Part shown: one piece after another, positions 25,403-34,559 of the stretch
Position numbering within the stretch: the first letter of the stretch is position 1
Layout: each line of letters begins with the position of its first letter
Assembly (NCBI RefSeq): GCF_002013465.1
Contig: NZ_MAFC01000023.1
Span: forward strand, 124,001-188,000
DNA: 64,000 nucleotides
DNA from: Mycobacterium sp. D16R12
GTDB taxonomy: Bacteria > Actinomycetota > Actinomycetes > Mycobacteriales > Mycobacteriaceae
Reading direction: 5' to 3'
The notes under the pieces: model-generated
Told to the model about the DNA's origin: nothing
Databases searched by the model: none
The model's input: only the letters and a program-made list of their open reading frames with translations
Translations under genes and position numbers: made by a program

Positions 25403-26664
25403 TGAAATCCTCGACCCGCGCCGCCCTGACCCTCGGGCTGGTCGCCCTGCTGCTGTTCGGAATCGCCGGATGGCTCGGGATTCCGAAGACACCGCACGGG
25501 AAAACGGTCGTCACCGTCCGGGTCTGGGATGAGCGGGTGGCCGAGGCCTACCGCAGCTCGTTCGACGAGTTCAGCCGACGCGATCCCGACATCCAGGTCG
25601 CGGTCACGGTGACGTCGTACGCGAGCTACTTCAACAGCCTGCGCACCGATGTGGCCGGGCACGGCGCCGGCGACATCTTCTGGCTCAGCAATGCATACCT
25701 GTCCGATTACGCCGATACCGGGAACCTCATTCCCGTTGATCCGCAAGAAGATTGGGATCCGTCGGTGGTAGCCCAGTTCACCCGCGGCGGCAAGCTGTGG
25801 GGCGTCCCGCAGCTCAGTGACGCCGGGATTGCGCTGTACTACAACAAGAATCTTCTCGACGAGGCGCAGGTGGATCCGGCCGAGCTGGCGGAGCTGCGGT
25901 GGGATGCAGACCCCGCCGTCGATACCCTGCGCCCGATGCTGCACCGGCTCACCGGGCCCGGGCATTGGGCCTACAACGCCGCCAACGACTTGCAAGGCAT
26001 CTACCTGAACTACCTCGGGTCGGCGGGGGCCGTGTTCCAGGCCGGCGACAAGTTCGCGTTCGCCAATCCTCGGGCCGAGATGGCGTTCGCCTACCTGGTG
26101 CAGCTCATCAACCTCGACAAGGTGGCGCCGTCGGCCGCCGACACCAACGACAACAACGACTTCTCGCGCAACCAGTTCCTGCAGGGGCGGATGGCGCTGT
26201 TTCAATCGGGCACCTACAACCTGTCACAGATCCAGGCGAACGCCACCTTCCCCTGGGGTGTGGCGATGATGCCGGCCGGGCCTGAGGGTCGGGTTAGCGT
26301 CACCAACGGCATTGTGGCCGCAGCCAATTCGTCCTCGTCCCACCCTGATGCCATCCAGCGGGTGCTGACCTGGATGGGCAGCACCGAGGGCAATGTCTTC
26401 CTGGGTCGCAGCGGCTCGGCGATCCCCGCCGTGCTGGGTGCGCGCGAGCCGTACTTCCAGCATTGGACTGCCCGGGACGTCGACGTCGCCCCGTTCTTCC
26501 AGGTGCTGAACGGTGCGCAGATCGCCGCTCCGGGCGGGCAGGGATTCGGAGCCGGATTCGCCGCGCTGAAGCCATATTTCGCCGAGATGTTCCTGGGGCG
26601 CCTCGATGTCCACAGTGCGTTACAACAGGCGCAGCAGGCGGCGAACAGGGCGATCGAGCGATAG
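25402..26664 (+). CDS. uspC: Sugar ABC transporter substrate-binding protein UspC
   Basis: 420 residues. An N-terminal hydrophobic segment (LTLGLVALLLFGIAGWLG) anchors or exports the protein; there is no Cys lipobox, so it may stay tethered by an uncleaved signal. The body is a type-B solute-binding fold: DIQVAVTVTSYASYFNSLRT, GDIFWLSNAYLSDYADTG, WGVPQLSDAGIALYYNK. It delivers a sugar ligand to UspAB. The C-terminus (ANRAIER) ends in a short sequence that is repeated near 31650 at the far side of the toxin cassette. Confidence 0.92.
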   Translation: MKSSTRAALTLGLVALLLFGIAGWLGIPKTPHGKTVVTVRVWDERVAEAYRSSFDEFSRRDPDIQVAVTVTSYASYFNSLRTDVAGHGAGDIFWLSNAYLSDYADTGNLIPVDPQEDWDPSVVAQFTRGGKLWGVPQLSDAGIALYYNKNLLDEAQVDPAELAELRWDADPAVDTLRPMLHRLTGPGHWAYNAANDLQGIYLNYLGSAGAVFQAGDKFAFANPRAEMAFAYLVQLINLDKVAPSAADTNDNNDFSRNQFLQGRMALFQSGTYNLSQIQANATFPWGVAMMPAGPEGRVSVTNGIVAAANSSSSHPDAIQRVLTWMGSTEGNVFLGRSGSAIPAVLGAREPYFQHWTARDVDVAPFFQVLNGAQIAAPGGQGFGAGFAALKPYFAEMFLGRLDVHSALQQAQQAANRAIER

Positions 26665-26665
26665 C
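26650..26665 (+). repeat. 16-base direct repeat, left copy
   Basis: GCGATCGAGCGATAGC covers the last codons and stop of uspC. A copy with one mismatch (GCGATCGAGCGCTAGC) lies at 31649-31664, just before the ECF transporter gene. The pair brackets the whole toxin/immunity cassette, as a target-site duplication or recombination junction would. Chance similarity is possible. Confidence 0.35.
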
Positions 26666-26735
26666 CCGGCTGGAACCACACACCCCTTGCGCCCGGCTAT
26701 GAGCGACAGTTCGGCGGAGCCGACTCCCGTCACGG

Positions 26736-27896
26736 TTAACGCGATGGATGGTCGGCTTTCCATTGTGCGTAGCGTTCGTCGAGGATTGCATCGATGTGTG
26801 CTTGGTTTTCGAAGGTGTAGGGCACATGAAAGCACGATGGCAAATCTGGGGCGAGCGCCGCAGCGAGGTCGCCGAAGTAGCCGTTCTCTGCACTGTCGAA
26901 GTAGGTGCGCGCGAACGCGCTAGCTTTGTCATCGAGCATGTAGTCGATCAAGGAACGGTCGAACAGTTCCCAGAGAGCGGGTGCTGTCAACCGAGCGGTC
27001 TTGTAAGCGGCAATCTCCTTGCGGAAGTTTTTGAGCTGACTCTTGCTGAGCAGATCTCGTGAGGCGAGCCAGCCGAAGAACAGTGCTCCCGGAACGGCAG
27101 CTTGTTCGTCGGCTTGATCCAGGTCGAAGCCGTAGTCGTGCACAAGGGCATCGACATGGTATTCCGCCTTGTCGTACACGTGTGGGTCGCGGGACGCAGA
27201 AGTCTCAGCTGCGGCGGCGTCGACTGGCTGGTTGCTGGCAGGGTCGTAGCCGCCCTCGATTGCCGCAATGGTCGTGTATCCGAGTGAATAACTGCCTAGT
27301 ACATCACGGCCGAATTCATCAAAGCTGTTGATACATTCGAACTCGAAGTCGAGCGACACGGGTGTCCAGCGCGGATCTTCGAGGTCCTTGGCCATAACGA
27401 CACGCCGGTAGCTGTCCATGTCACAGTTTTCCGGGGCGAGGTCAAGCCGCCACAGGTAGTCCGGGCGCTTGCGCGTCAGAACCTCGCCCAGGACGATGGC
27501 AATGTCCATGAGCATCGCCAGGACGATATGTTCACCTCGTTTAGGGCATGGCAGCCAAACCCTTCTGTCAGCCGAGAACGCGGTGCCGTACGCGGCGGGC
27601 CACTGGGTCCGTGCCCAGACATCCAGCGACTCTAGGAATCCGCGCGGATCATCGGCGGACAAGCCTGCGGACAGGTCGATATCGAACTGCCGCAATAGGT
27701 TCGCCGCAATCTGGAGCCGCTGTGGGCGCACCTCGAGAAGGTAACGCAGGTTCTCCTCGCATTGCGTCAGACTCAAAGCGCGGGGCTCGCCAGGGAACGG
27801 CGTCAAATACGGCGGATAGTCCACCAGTAGCTCAAGCAAACGGCCAGGATGCCGCCCAGGTCCGTCCTTGCCACCGCGACGAGAAAATCTGAACAT
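26736..27896 (-). CDS. Candidate immunity protein of the downstream-encoded toxin pair (DUF7832-like C-terminus)
   Basis: 386 residues, soluble, no signal peptide. The first ~230 residues (YLTPFPGEPRALSLTQCEEN, then LDFEFECINSFDEFG) form one domain I do not recognise by name. The C-terminal ~130 residues (YDKAEYHVDAL, LFFGWLASRDLLSKSQL, FKN-like region, LWELFDRSLIDYMLDDKAS, FARTYFD) follow the pattern I recall for DUF7832 proteins, which tend to sit beside toxins. The gene starts 12 bases after the stop of the 1100-residue membrane protein and is surely co-transcribed with it. An immunity role is inferred from order, size and this similarity. Confidence 0.6.
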   Translation of the reverse strand: MFRFSRRGGKDGPGRHPGRLLELLVDYPPYLTPFPGEPRALSLTQCEENLRYLLEVRPQRLQIAANLLRQFDIDLSAGLSADDPRGFLESLDVWARTQWPAAYGTAFSADRRVWLPCPKRGEHIVLAMLMDIAIVLGEVLTRKRPDYLWRLDLAPENCDMDSYRRVVMAKDLEDPRWTPVSLDFEFECINSFDEFGRDVLGSYSLGYTTIAAIEGGYDPASNQPVDAAAAETSASRDPHVYDKAEYHVDALVHDYGFDLDQADEQAAVPGALFFGWLASRDLLSKSQLKNFRKEIAAYKTARLTAPALWELFDRSLIDYMLDDKASAFARTYFDSAENGYFGDLAAALAPDLPSCFHVPYTFENQAHIDAILDERYAQWKADHPSR

Positions 27897-27908
27897 ATTG
27901 ATATCCCA

Positions 27909-30900
27909 TCACCACAGGCTCTTGACCCAGTCAACAGCCTTGCTGGCAACACCGCTGCCTATCACGCCGCCAACAACGCCGCCGACGATCCCGCCCACGA
28001 CGGTGCCAGCTCCAGGGACTACAGAGCCGATCGAGGCACCTATTTCGGCGCCGGCCCACGCCCCGGCCGCACCACCGGCCAAGTTGGCGCCAGCCTGCAC
28101 TGTGTTCGCGCCAACAGTATTACCGTCTTGATGGAAGGCCTCGCCAAGCTGCACCGCATCGACTACCAACCCAATGGGACGCGCGACCTTGCCGACGTCT
28201 TCGAGTGCTTGACCTGCTCCACGTAACAGCTTGTTGTCAGCGACGCGCTCACCGTCTTTAGCCGCCTGCGCAAGATTGCTCTTACTGGGGCCCTGCGCCC
28301 CGGCCTTGGACTCAACATCCAGGCGTTGAGCGTTGCGTGGATCGGCGGGATTAGGTTTGTCGGCCTGTATGTCGACGACACGCGAACCCGGCGCGGCTTT
28401 CTCACCGGGCTGCAGCGGAGTTCGTGCGCCGTCCTTGGTGACCTGCACCTCTTTGGTGACGTCGTAGCCTTGCGCTTGAAGGCGGTTGGCGATCGCATCT
28501 CGTGCGAGATTGCCGTTCTTGGTGGTGTACTTCTGTGGAACAAGCCCGGGAGCCTTGCTGACACCGCCAGCAGGTGCAGGATTTATCCTCGGTGCCACCT
28601 CAATCCCATGGCCCTTAAGGGCGTCAACCAAGCTCTGGCTAAATCCGCCTTGGTTGGTCCACGGGCTCACTGTCGACTCCCAACGCACTGTCAGAAGCGG
28701 ATTGTTGACCAGCGTCTTGTATCCAGCATGCTTCCAACCCTGCGCGATACCAGTAGCACTGGTCGACGAAACTGGGTTGGCTGAGGCCTGCTCGACAACG
28801 TCATTGGTGAAACGATCAGCATCAGTGGGGCTGCGCTGCGCCAACACCGACCCAATATCTGTGAAGGCGGTATTCGCTTGCGAAGGGTCCTGGCCCATGG
28901 CGTCGACAACCATGCTGGCGAGTGAGCGGGTATCTACCACGCCGCTGTTCGGATCGGTAGCCGCGTTGACGAGATCGGTGCTATTAGTGGCCCTGGACAA
29001 GGCATCTGGAATTGCCGCCGCGTCATCAAGTCCAGATGCGGAATCAACCGGCATCCCGCCAGCACCCAAGCTACTCACCGAATTGACCGCGCCGGCTCCT
29101 TGAGAGGTGAGTTGGGAGCCTTGCCCCACAAGGTCGGTGACCTGTGATGCTTGGTCGTTGAGCTGCGTGAACTGCTCGGCCTGGGGTTTGAGTTGCGGAT
29201 TGACATCGCCGACTGTTTGAGCGACTTGATCGGCTTCCTTCTGAGCGGTTTTCACGATCTGGCTGCCCGCATTGACAGCGTCGGCCGTGCCCTGGATGCC
29301 CTGAGCAGCGCCCTGCACCAGCGTGATCGCATCCTGCGGATTCACCGCACCGGACTGCGCCGAGGAAGCCAACGAGGCGCCGGCCTGGGCGGCCGAGCCG
29401 AAGCCCTGGGCGGCCTGCCCAGATGATTGCCCGATCTGCTGACCCGACTGCACATATGTCTGAATATCGCCCGGAAGCCCCTGCACCGCTTGCGATGCAT
29501 CCTGCCCAAGCGCCTCGGTGTCCGGCCCTTGCTGTTCATCTTGCTTGCGGCGGCGCGTTGACGCCGCACCCAATAGCAGCGCGGTCAGATCGTTATCGCC
29601 GGACTGCTGGTCGCTATCCCGTTGATCGTCCTTGTCGTCCTTTTTCTTGTCCTTCGACGGGAACTTCGGCAGCTGCTGCTGCTTGTTCTGCTTCTGCTGT
29701 TGCAGCTGCTTGGTGAGATCGTCCAGACGCTGACGATCCTGGCCGGACTGCTGCTGCCGATCTTGCAGCTGACGTGTCAAGTCATCGATTTTCTGTTGAT
29801 CCGACGACTGATTCGGCTGCTGCCCAGAGTTCTGCTGCCCCGGCTGTTGCGGTTGTTGCGCGGGCTGCTGCACGCCCTGATTCGGTTGCCCACCTTGCGA
29901 TCCCGTATTAGTGCCAGGGTTGGCTTGTCCACCGTTGTACTCCGGATTCGGCGTACCGGGCCCTTGGGTGTAGGGGGTGGCGTTCTGATAGTTCGGGATC
30001 TGCTCACCATGTGCTGCGCGCTGCCACGAACCGTCAGCGTTCTGTCCGGGTTGCAATCCCTGCTGCGCAGAACCGCTGTTGTTTGGGCTTGAGGCGTTCG
30101 CGCCCCGACTCGGCTGCTGGTTATAGATGCTGATGCCGTTGTTCTGGTCCAGACTCGGCGTGCTCGAGTTGGAGCCCTGGTAGTCGGGCGTCTGATTCGG
30201 CATCTGAGGCGGCTGGAACATCTGCCCACCCCCAGGCGGACCGTCATTACCGCCGGGGCTACCGCCGCAATCCGGCGGGCACGCGGCATGAGCCTGCGGC
30301 ACCGTGGCCGGGGTAAACCAACCCAAGCCCAGACCGCCTGCGGAAAACATCAGCACCGCAACGACGCCCGCGGTCGCGCTTGCCTTCTGTGAACCATCCG
30401 CAGCCCACCTGTACAGGCCAGCAAGACCGTTCCATAGACCGGCATTCGAATACACCGCCACCACAAGCATGACCGTGATCGCGCCTGCTGCGGTCAGGAG
30501 CTGCGGTCCAAACACCACCGGTGTCAATGTGGGGGCAAGCCAGGTTGCGAGCACGATCAAGCCCGCCGAGCCTGCCACCAAGGCGCCCACCAGACCCGGA
30601 TGCCAGCTCCGGCTATCTTGCTGGCCGGCACGTCCTTGCCGAGCTCGCACACCGGCAAAACCGGCATCAACTAACGCCTCTCGGGCAAGCCCGAACAAAT
30701 ACCGGCCCCCGGTGAACAGCGCGGCACCCGACACGACTGCCACGAGTAGCTGACCCGCACCCATCCCGATCGACCACGTGCCCTGTCCTGTCGCTGACGC
30801 CCACCAGGTGAGATAACCACCCCGGAAAACCCACCATGTGCCAACAGCACCTGCAAGCAGGCTCAGGGCGGCGAGTACCGCCCGCGTCGGCTCTCCGACT

Positions 30901-31211
30901 CGAGTCTCGACCGCACTGAACATCGCCGAAATGATCGGCTGGCGCCCCCAAACAGCCAACTTGATCCCGCCGCTCAAAGCGATCAGCAGGATCAACAACT
31001 CAGCTGCCCAAACAAGCCAAGCTCCTACCCCTTCACCGACCCGATGAAGGGCGTGCAGCCCGGCGACGGCACCCGTTGCGACGATCACACCCGCGATCCC
31101 CGCAGCGACCCGGCGACTCGTGACACCCGCCGACCAGTTCATTTTAGCGAACTCCCTATTGGTGAGAGAATCCGCCCTGACAATGGGCTTCTCGTCCAAC
31201 TCTGCACGCAT
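27909..31211 (-). CDS. Large membrane-anchored protein with nuclease-like, glycine-zipper C-terminus (candidate polymorphic toxin)
   Basis: 1100 residues. The N-terminal ~310 residues hold about six to seven transmembrane helices, ending at PQAHAACPPDCGG. A ~270-residue Pro/Gln/Asn/Gly-rich stalk follows, then a Lys/Asp patch (KDKKKDDKDDQRDSDQQ), then helical Gln/Ala-rich sequence. The C-terminal region has a helix (ARDAIANRLQAQGYDV), Asp947 (SRVVDIQ) and Glu967-x-Lys969 (RLDVESKAG), the spacing of a PD-(D/E)XK nuclease. It ends with a glycine zipper (VVGGIVGGVVGGVIGSGVAS) that could insert into membranes. ATG 31211 has GGAGGGG upstream. The likely immunity gene follows by 12 bases. I recognise no named family; a contact-type antibacterial toxin is the best inference. 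Confidence 0.65.
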   Translation of the reverse strand: MRAELDEKPIVRADSLTNREFAKMNWSAGVTSRRVAAGIAGVIVATGAVAGLHALHRVGEGVGAWLVWAAELLILLIALSGGIKLAVWGRQPIISAMFSAVETRVGEPTRAVLAALSLLAGAVGTWWVFRGGYLTWWASATGQGTWSIGMGAGQLLVAVVSGAALFTGGRYLFGLAREALVDAGFAGVRARQGRAGQQDSRSWHPGLVGALVAGSAGLIVLATWLAPTLTPVVFGPQLLTAAGAITVMLVVAVYSNAGLWNGLAGLYRWAADGSQKASATAGVVAVLMFSAGGLGLGWFTPATVPQAHAACPPDCGGSPGGNDGPPGGGQMFQPPQMPNQTPDYQGSNSSTPSLDQNNGISIYNQQPSRGANASSPNNSGSAQQGLQPGQNADGSWQRAAHGEQIPNYQNATPYTQGPGTPNPEYNGGQANPGTNTGSQGGQPNQGVQQPAQQPQQPGQQNSGQQPNQSSDQQKIDDLTRQLQDRQQQSGQDRQRLDDLTKQLQQQKQNKQQQLPKFPSKDKKKDDKDDQRDSDQQSGDNDLTALLLGAASTRRRKQDEQQGPDTEALGQDASQAVQGLPGDIQTYVQSGQQIGQSSGQAAQGFGSAAQAGASLASSAQSGAVNPQDAITLVQGAAQGIQGTADAVNAGSQIVKTAQKEADQVAQTVGDVNPQLKPQAEQFTQLNDQASQVTDLVGQGSQLTSQGAGAVNSVSSLGAGGMPVDSASGLDDAAAIPDALSRATNSTDLVNAATDPNSGVVDTRSLASMVVDAMGQDPSQANTAFTDIGSVLAQRSPTDADRFTNDVVEQASANPVSSTSATGIAQGWKHAGYKTLVNNPLLTVRWESTVSPWTNQGGFSQSLVDALKGHGIEVAPRINPAPAGGVSKAPGLVPQKYTTKNGNLARDAIANRLQAQGYDVTKEVQVTKDGARTPLQPGEKAAPGSRVVDIQADKPNPADPRNAQRLDVESKAGAQGPSKSNLAQAAKDGERVADNKLLRGAGQALEDVGKVARPIGLVVDAVQLGEAFHQDGNTVGANTVQAGANLAGGAAGAWAGAEIGASIGSVVPGAGTVVGGIVGGVVGGVIGSGVASKAVDWVKSLW

Positions 31212-31670
31212 CACTGACCCCTCCAGCCATGTATGGCAACTAGTTAATGAGGACAATACGCCTGCATATAACGACTGTCGAGACATGGGGCAAATACAAC
31301 GAGCTGAGATCAACAACCTGGGATCTCGCCACCTATCAACCAGCACGGCGGATGGAACATCGACCAGATGGAGACAGCAGCAAATTCAAGATCATGGCAG
31401 GACGGAACAGGTAGCGACGGTCATGAATCCGGTACTGGCCGACTCAATGCTCACCGTCGAGCTTCGCCCCGAGGAACGCCTAGTCCAACGGCATCGTCTA
31501 TCGAAGGTTCCCAACCGTGGTGGACAACCACCCTGAAGACGCAACTTCTGACCCCATCTTGGGGCACCAGACGTCGACGCGGCACCCACCGACGACGACG
31601 TGGCTTGCCATCGAAATAGCAAGGGCCACTGCAACAAACGCGTTGAATGCGATCGAGCGCTAGCTCCGCG
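31212..31670. other. Intergenic stretch with possible remnant reading frames
   Basis: No convincing intact gene. On the plus strand an ATG at 31423 opens a coding-like run (MNPVLADSMLTVELRPEERL) that drifts into unlikely sequence. Another frame from about 31487 to the TAG at 31661-31663 reads NGIVYRRFPTVV, HPEDATSDPILG and WLAIEIARATATNALNAIER. A single frameshift near 31490 would join them, so this may be a broken small gene. The toxin-gene promoter must also lie here. The right 16-base repeat copy is at its end. Confidence 0.3.
31649..31664 (+). repeat. 16-base direct repeat, right copy
   Basis: GCGATCGAGCGCTAGC matches the uspC 3' end at 26650-26665 in 15 of 16 positions. It lies 7 bases before the ECF T-component stop, at the edge of the inserted cassette. 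Confidence 0.35.
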
Positions 31671-32477
31671 CTACAGCACCTCGAACAACACGACGGCGGC
31701 CCCGATCGCGATGATGATCAGTAGCGCGACCGCATCACGCAGACCCGGCCGTGTCGGATGTGCCGCGATCTGCCCGGTACCACCGCGCGCGGTGATGGCA
31801 TCCCCCATCTCGGAGGCACGTCGCAACGCGACGGTGATTGCCGCGGTGAGCATGTCGACTATCTCGGCCACCCATCTCAGCCCGCGCCTGCCCTCGCGAA
31901 CCTGCGGCGGACGCAACCTGCGAGCCGCGATAAGTACCCGAAACTCGTCGGACAACATGGGGAACGAGCGCAGCGCGAGCGCCAGGGTGGCGGCGCGCTC
32001 GTCAACCGGAATCCCGAAGACCTTCAACGGCCGCCCCAAGAGCGCCACGGCGGGCGCGATCTCGGAGACATTCGTCGTCCACGACACCATGGCTCCCGTA
32101 CCGAGCAGCACAATCGCCACCGCGGTGGTGCGGGCCACCGCAAGCACACCGTGAAATCCGATAGTCATCCCGCCGATATGCCAGAAGGGCGGCCCGCCGC
32201 TGAAGAAGACCGTGAGACTGCCACCGATCACCAAGGCCACCATCCAGATCGGGATGGTGGGCATCGCACCGCGCGGGATGTGGGCCAACCACGCGGTGAG
32301 GATCACCAGAGCCGCCACCGCGCCGATGGCCGTCCAAGTGGGGAACAGTGTCAACAGCACCGAAATAAGGAAGACCGCAACAAGTTTGGTTCCGGCCCAC
32401 AGCTCGTGGATCGGAGAGGTACCGGGGACCGGGCGCAGCAGTACCACCGGGCGGCGCGGCGCGCGTGTCGTCGTCAT
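31671..32477 (-). CDS. ECF transporter T component (CbiQ/EcfT-like)
   Basis: 268 residues with five or six membrane helices and the EcfT coupling motifs of the A-R-G type: AARRLRPP and RRASEMGDAITARGG, which bind the ATPase grooves. It is the energy-coupling membrane subunit of a vitamin or metal ECF transporter. ATG 32477 overlaps the stop of the upstream fused ATPase gene (ATGA). M. tuberculosis has the same pair (Rv2325c/Rv2326c, from memory). The transported substrate is unknown. Confidence 0.9.
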   Translation of the reverse strand: MTTTRAPRRPVVLLRPVPGTSPIHELWAGTKLVAVFLISVLLTLFPTWTAIGAVAALVILTAWLAHIPRGAMPTIPIWMVALVIGGSLTVFFSGGPPFWHIGGMTIGFHGVLAVARTTAVAIVLLGTGAMVSWTTNVSEIAPAVALLGRPLKVFGIPVDERAATLALALRSFPMLSDEFRVLIAARRLRPPQVREGRRGLRWVAEIVDMLTAAITVALRRASEMGDAITARGGTGQIAAHPTRPGLRDAVALLIIIAIGAAVVLFEVL

Positions 32478-34495
32478 GAGCGGTTCCCCAACCCCACCGA
32501 TTCGGCCAGCAGCACCCCGGATTGCAGATGCACGGTCCGCGGACACAATTCCTGCATGCCATCGAAGTCGTGCGAGATGACCACGATGGTGAGCCTTTCC
32601 CGCTCGCGCACCTGAACCAGCAGCCGCAGCAGACCAGCCTGCGACTCGGCGTCCAGACCCGCGAGCGGCTCATCGAGAATCAGGGCACGCGGTGAACGCG
32701 CCAACAGCCCGGCCAGCACCACGCGGCGCATCTGACCTCCGCTGAGCTGATCGATGGGGCGCTTGAGCAGGTCCGCCTCCAGCCCGACACTGGCGAGGGC
32801 GCGCACCACTCGGTCGGTATCACGGACAGAAAACCCTGCCGCCGAGGATATTTCGTAGTCGACGCGGCTACGCAGCAGCTGCAGGCGAGCGGCCTGGAAA
32901 CTGATGGCCACCGACCCCACCTGATCGGACACCGGCTTGCCATCCAGTAGACACTGCCCCGAGGTTGGCTTGGTGAGCCCCGCCGCGATCCAGGCCAGCG
33001 TCGACTTTCCCGATCCATTGCCGCCATGGATCAGCACACCATCGCCCTCGTGCACCGCCAGCGACACGTCATGCAAGGCCGTTTTCGCCCAGGGAGTTCC
33101 GCTGGCGTACTCGTGTGCGACGGAATCGAACTCGAGAACGACGGGCGACTCGACATCGGGTCGCGCGGCCGTGGCGGTGGGCACCGGCACGGTCTGTATC
33201 GCCGTGCGGGCCGTCTTGCCGTTGACCGCGCGCAGGGAGATCTCACGGTCCGCGGCGGCGGCCTCAGATTGAAAATGGGTGATGTGCACCACCGACATCC
33301 GGTGCTGCGCGGTGAGCCGTGACAGCACACCCAACAGGTCCTCGCGCCCCTTCGGGTCGACCATGCTGGTGATCTCGTCGGCCACCAATAGCGCGGGATC
33401 GCGCGCCAGGGCCGAGGCAACCGCCAGACGCTGCAGCTCTCCACCCGAGAGTGAGGAGGTGCTGTGCTGGCCCATCCCCTCCAGACCGACCTCGCGCAGC
33501 AGACCCTCGATATCGACGTCGTGATCGGCGGGCAGACCCCACACCACGTCGTCGGCGACCTTGGTGCCGAGCACCTGACTTTCCGGGTGCTGCATGACGA
33601 TCGCGGTGCCGCCGATGGCGCCGAGCCCCACCGAACCCGGCCGATCGATCTCCCCCGATGTGGGTTCACGCCCGGCCAGGATGCGCATCAAGGTGCTCTT
33701 GCCCGATCCGTTGGGACCGGTGATCGCGACATGCTCGCCGACCTCGATGCTCATCGAAAGCGGCGCCAGCGCATCGGATTCACCACGCGGATAGCGGAAT
33801 CGCACATCCCGCAGGCGCGCGGGCACCGGACCCACCGCACCCGTAGGCGTCGGCGGATCGAGCTGGTGCACATCGGGAATCACCGCCAGGCGATGGATCA
33901 CGCGCGAGAGTACCCACCAGCCAAACAGTGCGTTGAACAGCACGAAGACGAAGACGATGCCACCGATGAACCACACCCAGTTGCGTATCGCGAAGTCGAT
34001 CGCGCTCGTCGCGTTCACACCCACGGCTTCCAAGTGCGGAAGGTGAGCGATCATCTTGAACAGGCCCTCCAGCGAGGCGCGCAGCGCGTCGAAGAGCAGG
34101 TTGCGCATGCGGTCCAGCAGGGCCAGCGCACCGACCGCCAGCGCCGCAATGATCGCGCTGCAGATGACTCCGAGCACCGTCAGCAGGGGCATGCCGTGTC
34201 CGCGTCGGCGCACCACGCCGGTGAGGCCACCGATGTACACGCAATTGGCCATGGCGATGAGACCGCCGAGCCCGGCCAACAGGAAGGCAATGACGCCGCC
34301 GGCCACGGCGGCAGCAAGCAGCACGCGGACGCGGTAGCGATATCCGAGCAGGCCCATGGGTACGGCGCCGAGTAGTTGCACGGCACCCAAAATCGGCAGG
34401 GCGACCCCGACGATGACCATGGCGGCGGTGAGCGCGGCCATGACGGCCGCTTGAGCCAGTTCATCGGGTTTCAGGGGCACCCTGGTGAAATTCAC
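32474..34495 (-). CDS. ECF transporter fusion: membrane domain plus two ATPase domains
   Basis: 673 residues. Residues 1-~205 contain about six membrane helices, probably the substrate-binding S component. Two ABC ATPase domains follow in one chain. The first has Walker A GPNGSGKST (260-268), signature LSGGELQRL and Walker B LLVADEIT; the second has GGNGSGKST (~500), LSGGQMRRV and ALILDEPLAG. The first domain has Ile-Thr after the Walker B Glu, less usual than Pro. The whole transporter is thus made from two genes. The T component follows with an ATGA overlap. Confidence 0.92.
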   Translation of the reverse strand: MNFTRVPLKPDELAQAAVMAALTAAMVIVGVALPILGAVQLLGAVPMGLLGYRYRVRVLLAAAVAGGVIAFLLAGLGGLIAMANCVYIGGLTGVVRRRGHGMPLLTVLGVICSAIIAALAVGALALLDRMRNLLFDALRASLEGLFKMIAHLPHLEAVGVNATSAIDFAIRNWVWFIGGIVFVFVLFNALFGWWVLSRVIHRLAVIPDVHQLDPPTPTGAVGPVPARLRDVRFRYPRGESDALAPLSMSIEVGEHVAITGPNGSGKSTLMRILAGREPTSGEIDRPGSVGLGAIGGTAIVMQHPESQVLGTKVADDVVWGLPADHDVDIEGLLREVGLEGMGQHSTSSLSGGELQRLAVASALARDPALLVADEITSMVDPKGREDLLGVLSRLTAQHRMSVVHITHFQSEAAAADREISLRAVNGKTARTAIQTVPVPTATAARPDVESPVVLEFDSVAHEYASGTPWAKTALHDVSLAVHEGDGVLIHGGNGSGKSTLAWIAAGLTKPTSGQCLLDGKPVSDQVGSVAISFQAARLQLLRSRVDYEISSAAGFSVRDTDRVVRALASVGLEADLLKRPIDQLSGGQMRRVVLAGLLARSPRALILDEPLAGLDAESQAGLLRLLVQVRERERLTIVVISHDFDGMQELCPRTVHLQSGVLLAESVGLGNRS

Positions 34496-34559
34496 TTCAA
34501 CAATTCTGCCAGCAGGTTTGCCCGCTCTCAGGACATTCTCAGCTTCGCCCGGCGCACCG

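Noticed and set aside
29622..30092. Leu-rich plus-strand frame opposite the Gln-rich stalk of the large membrane protein
   Set aside because: The Leu runs are the complement of CAG/CAA codons; not a membrane protein.
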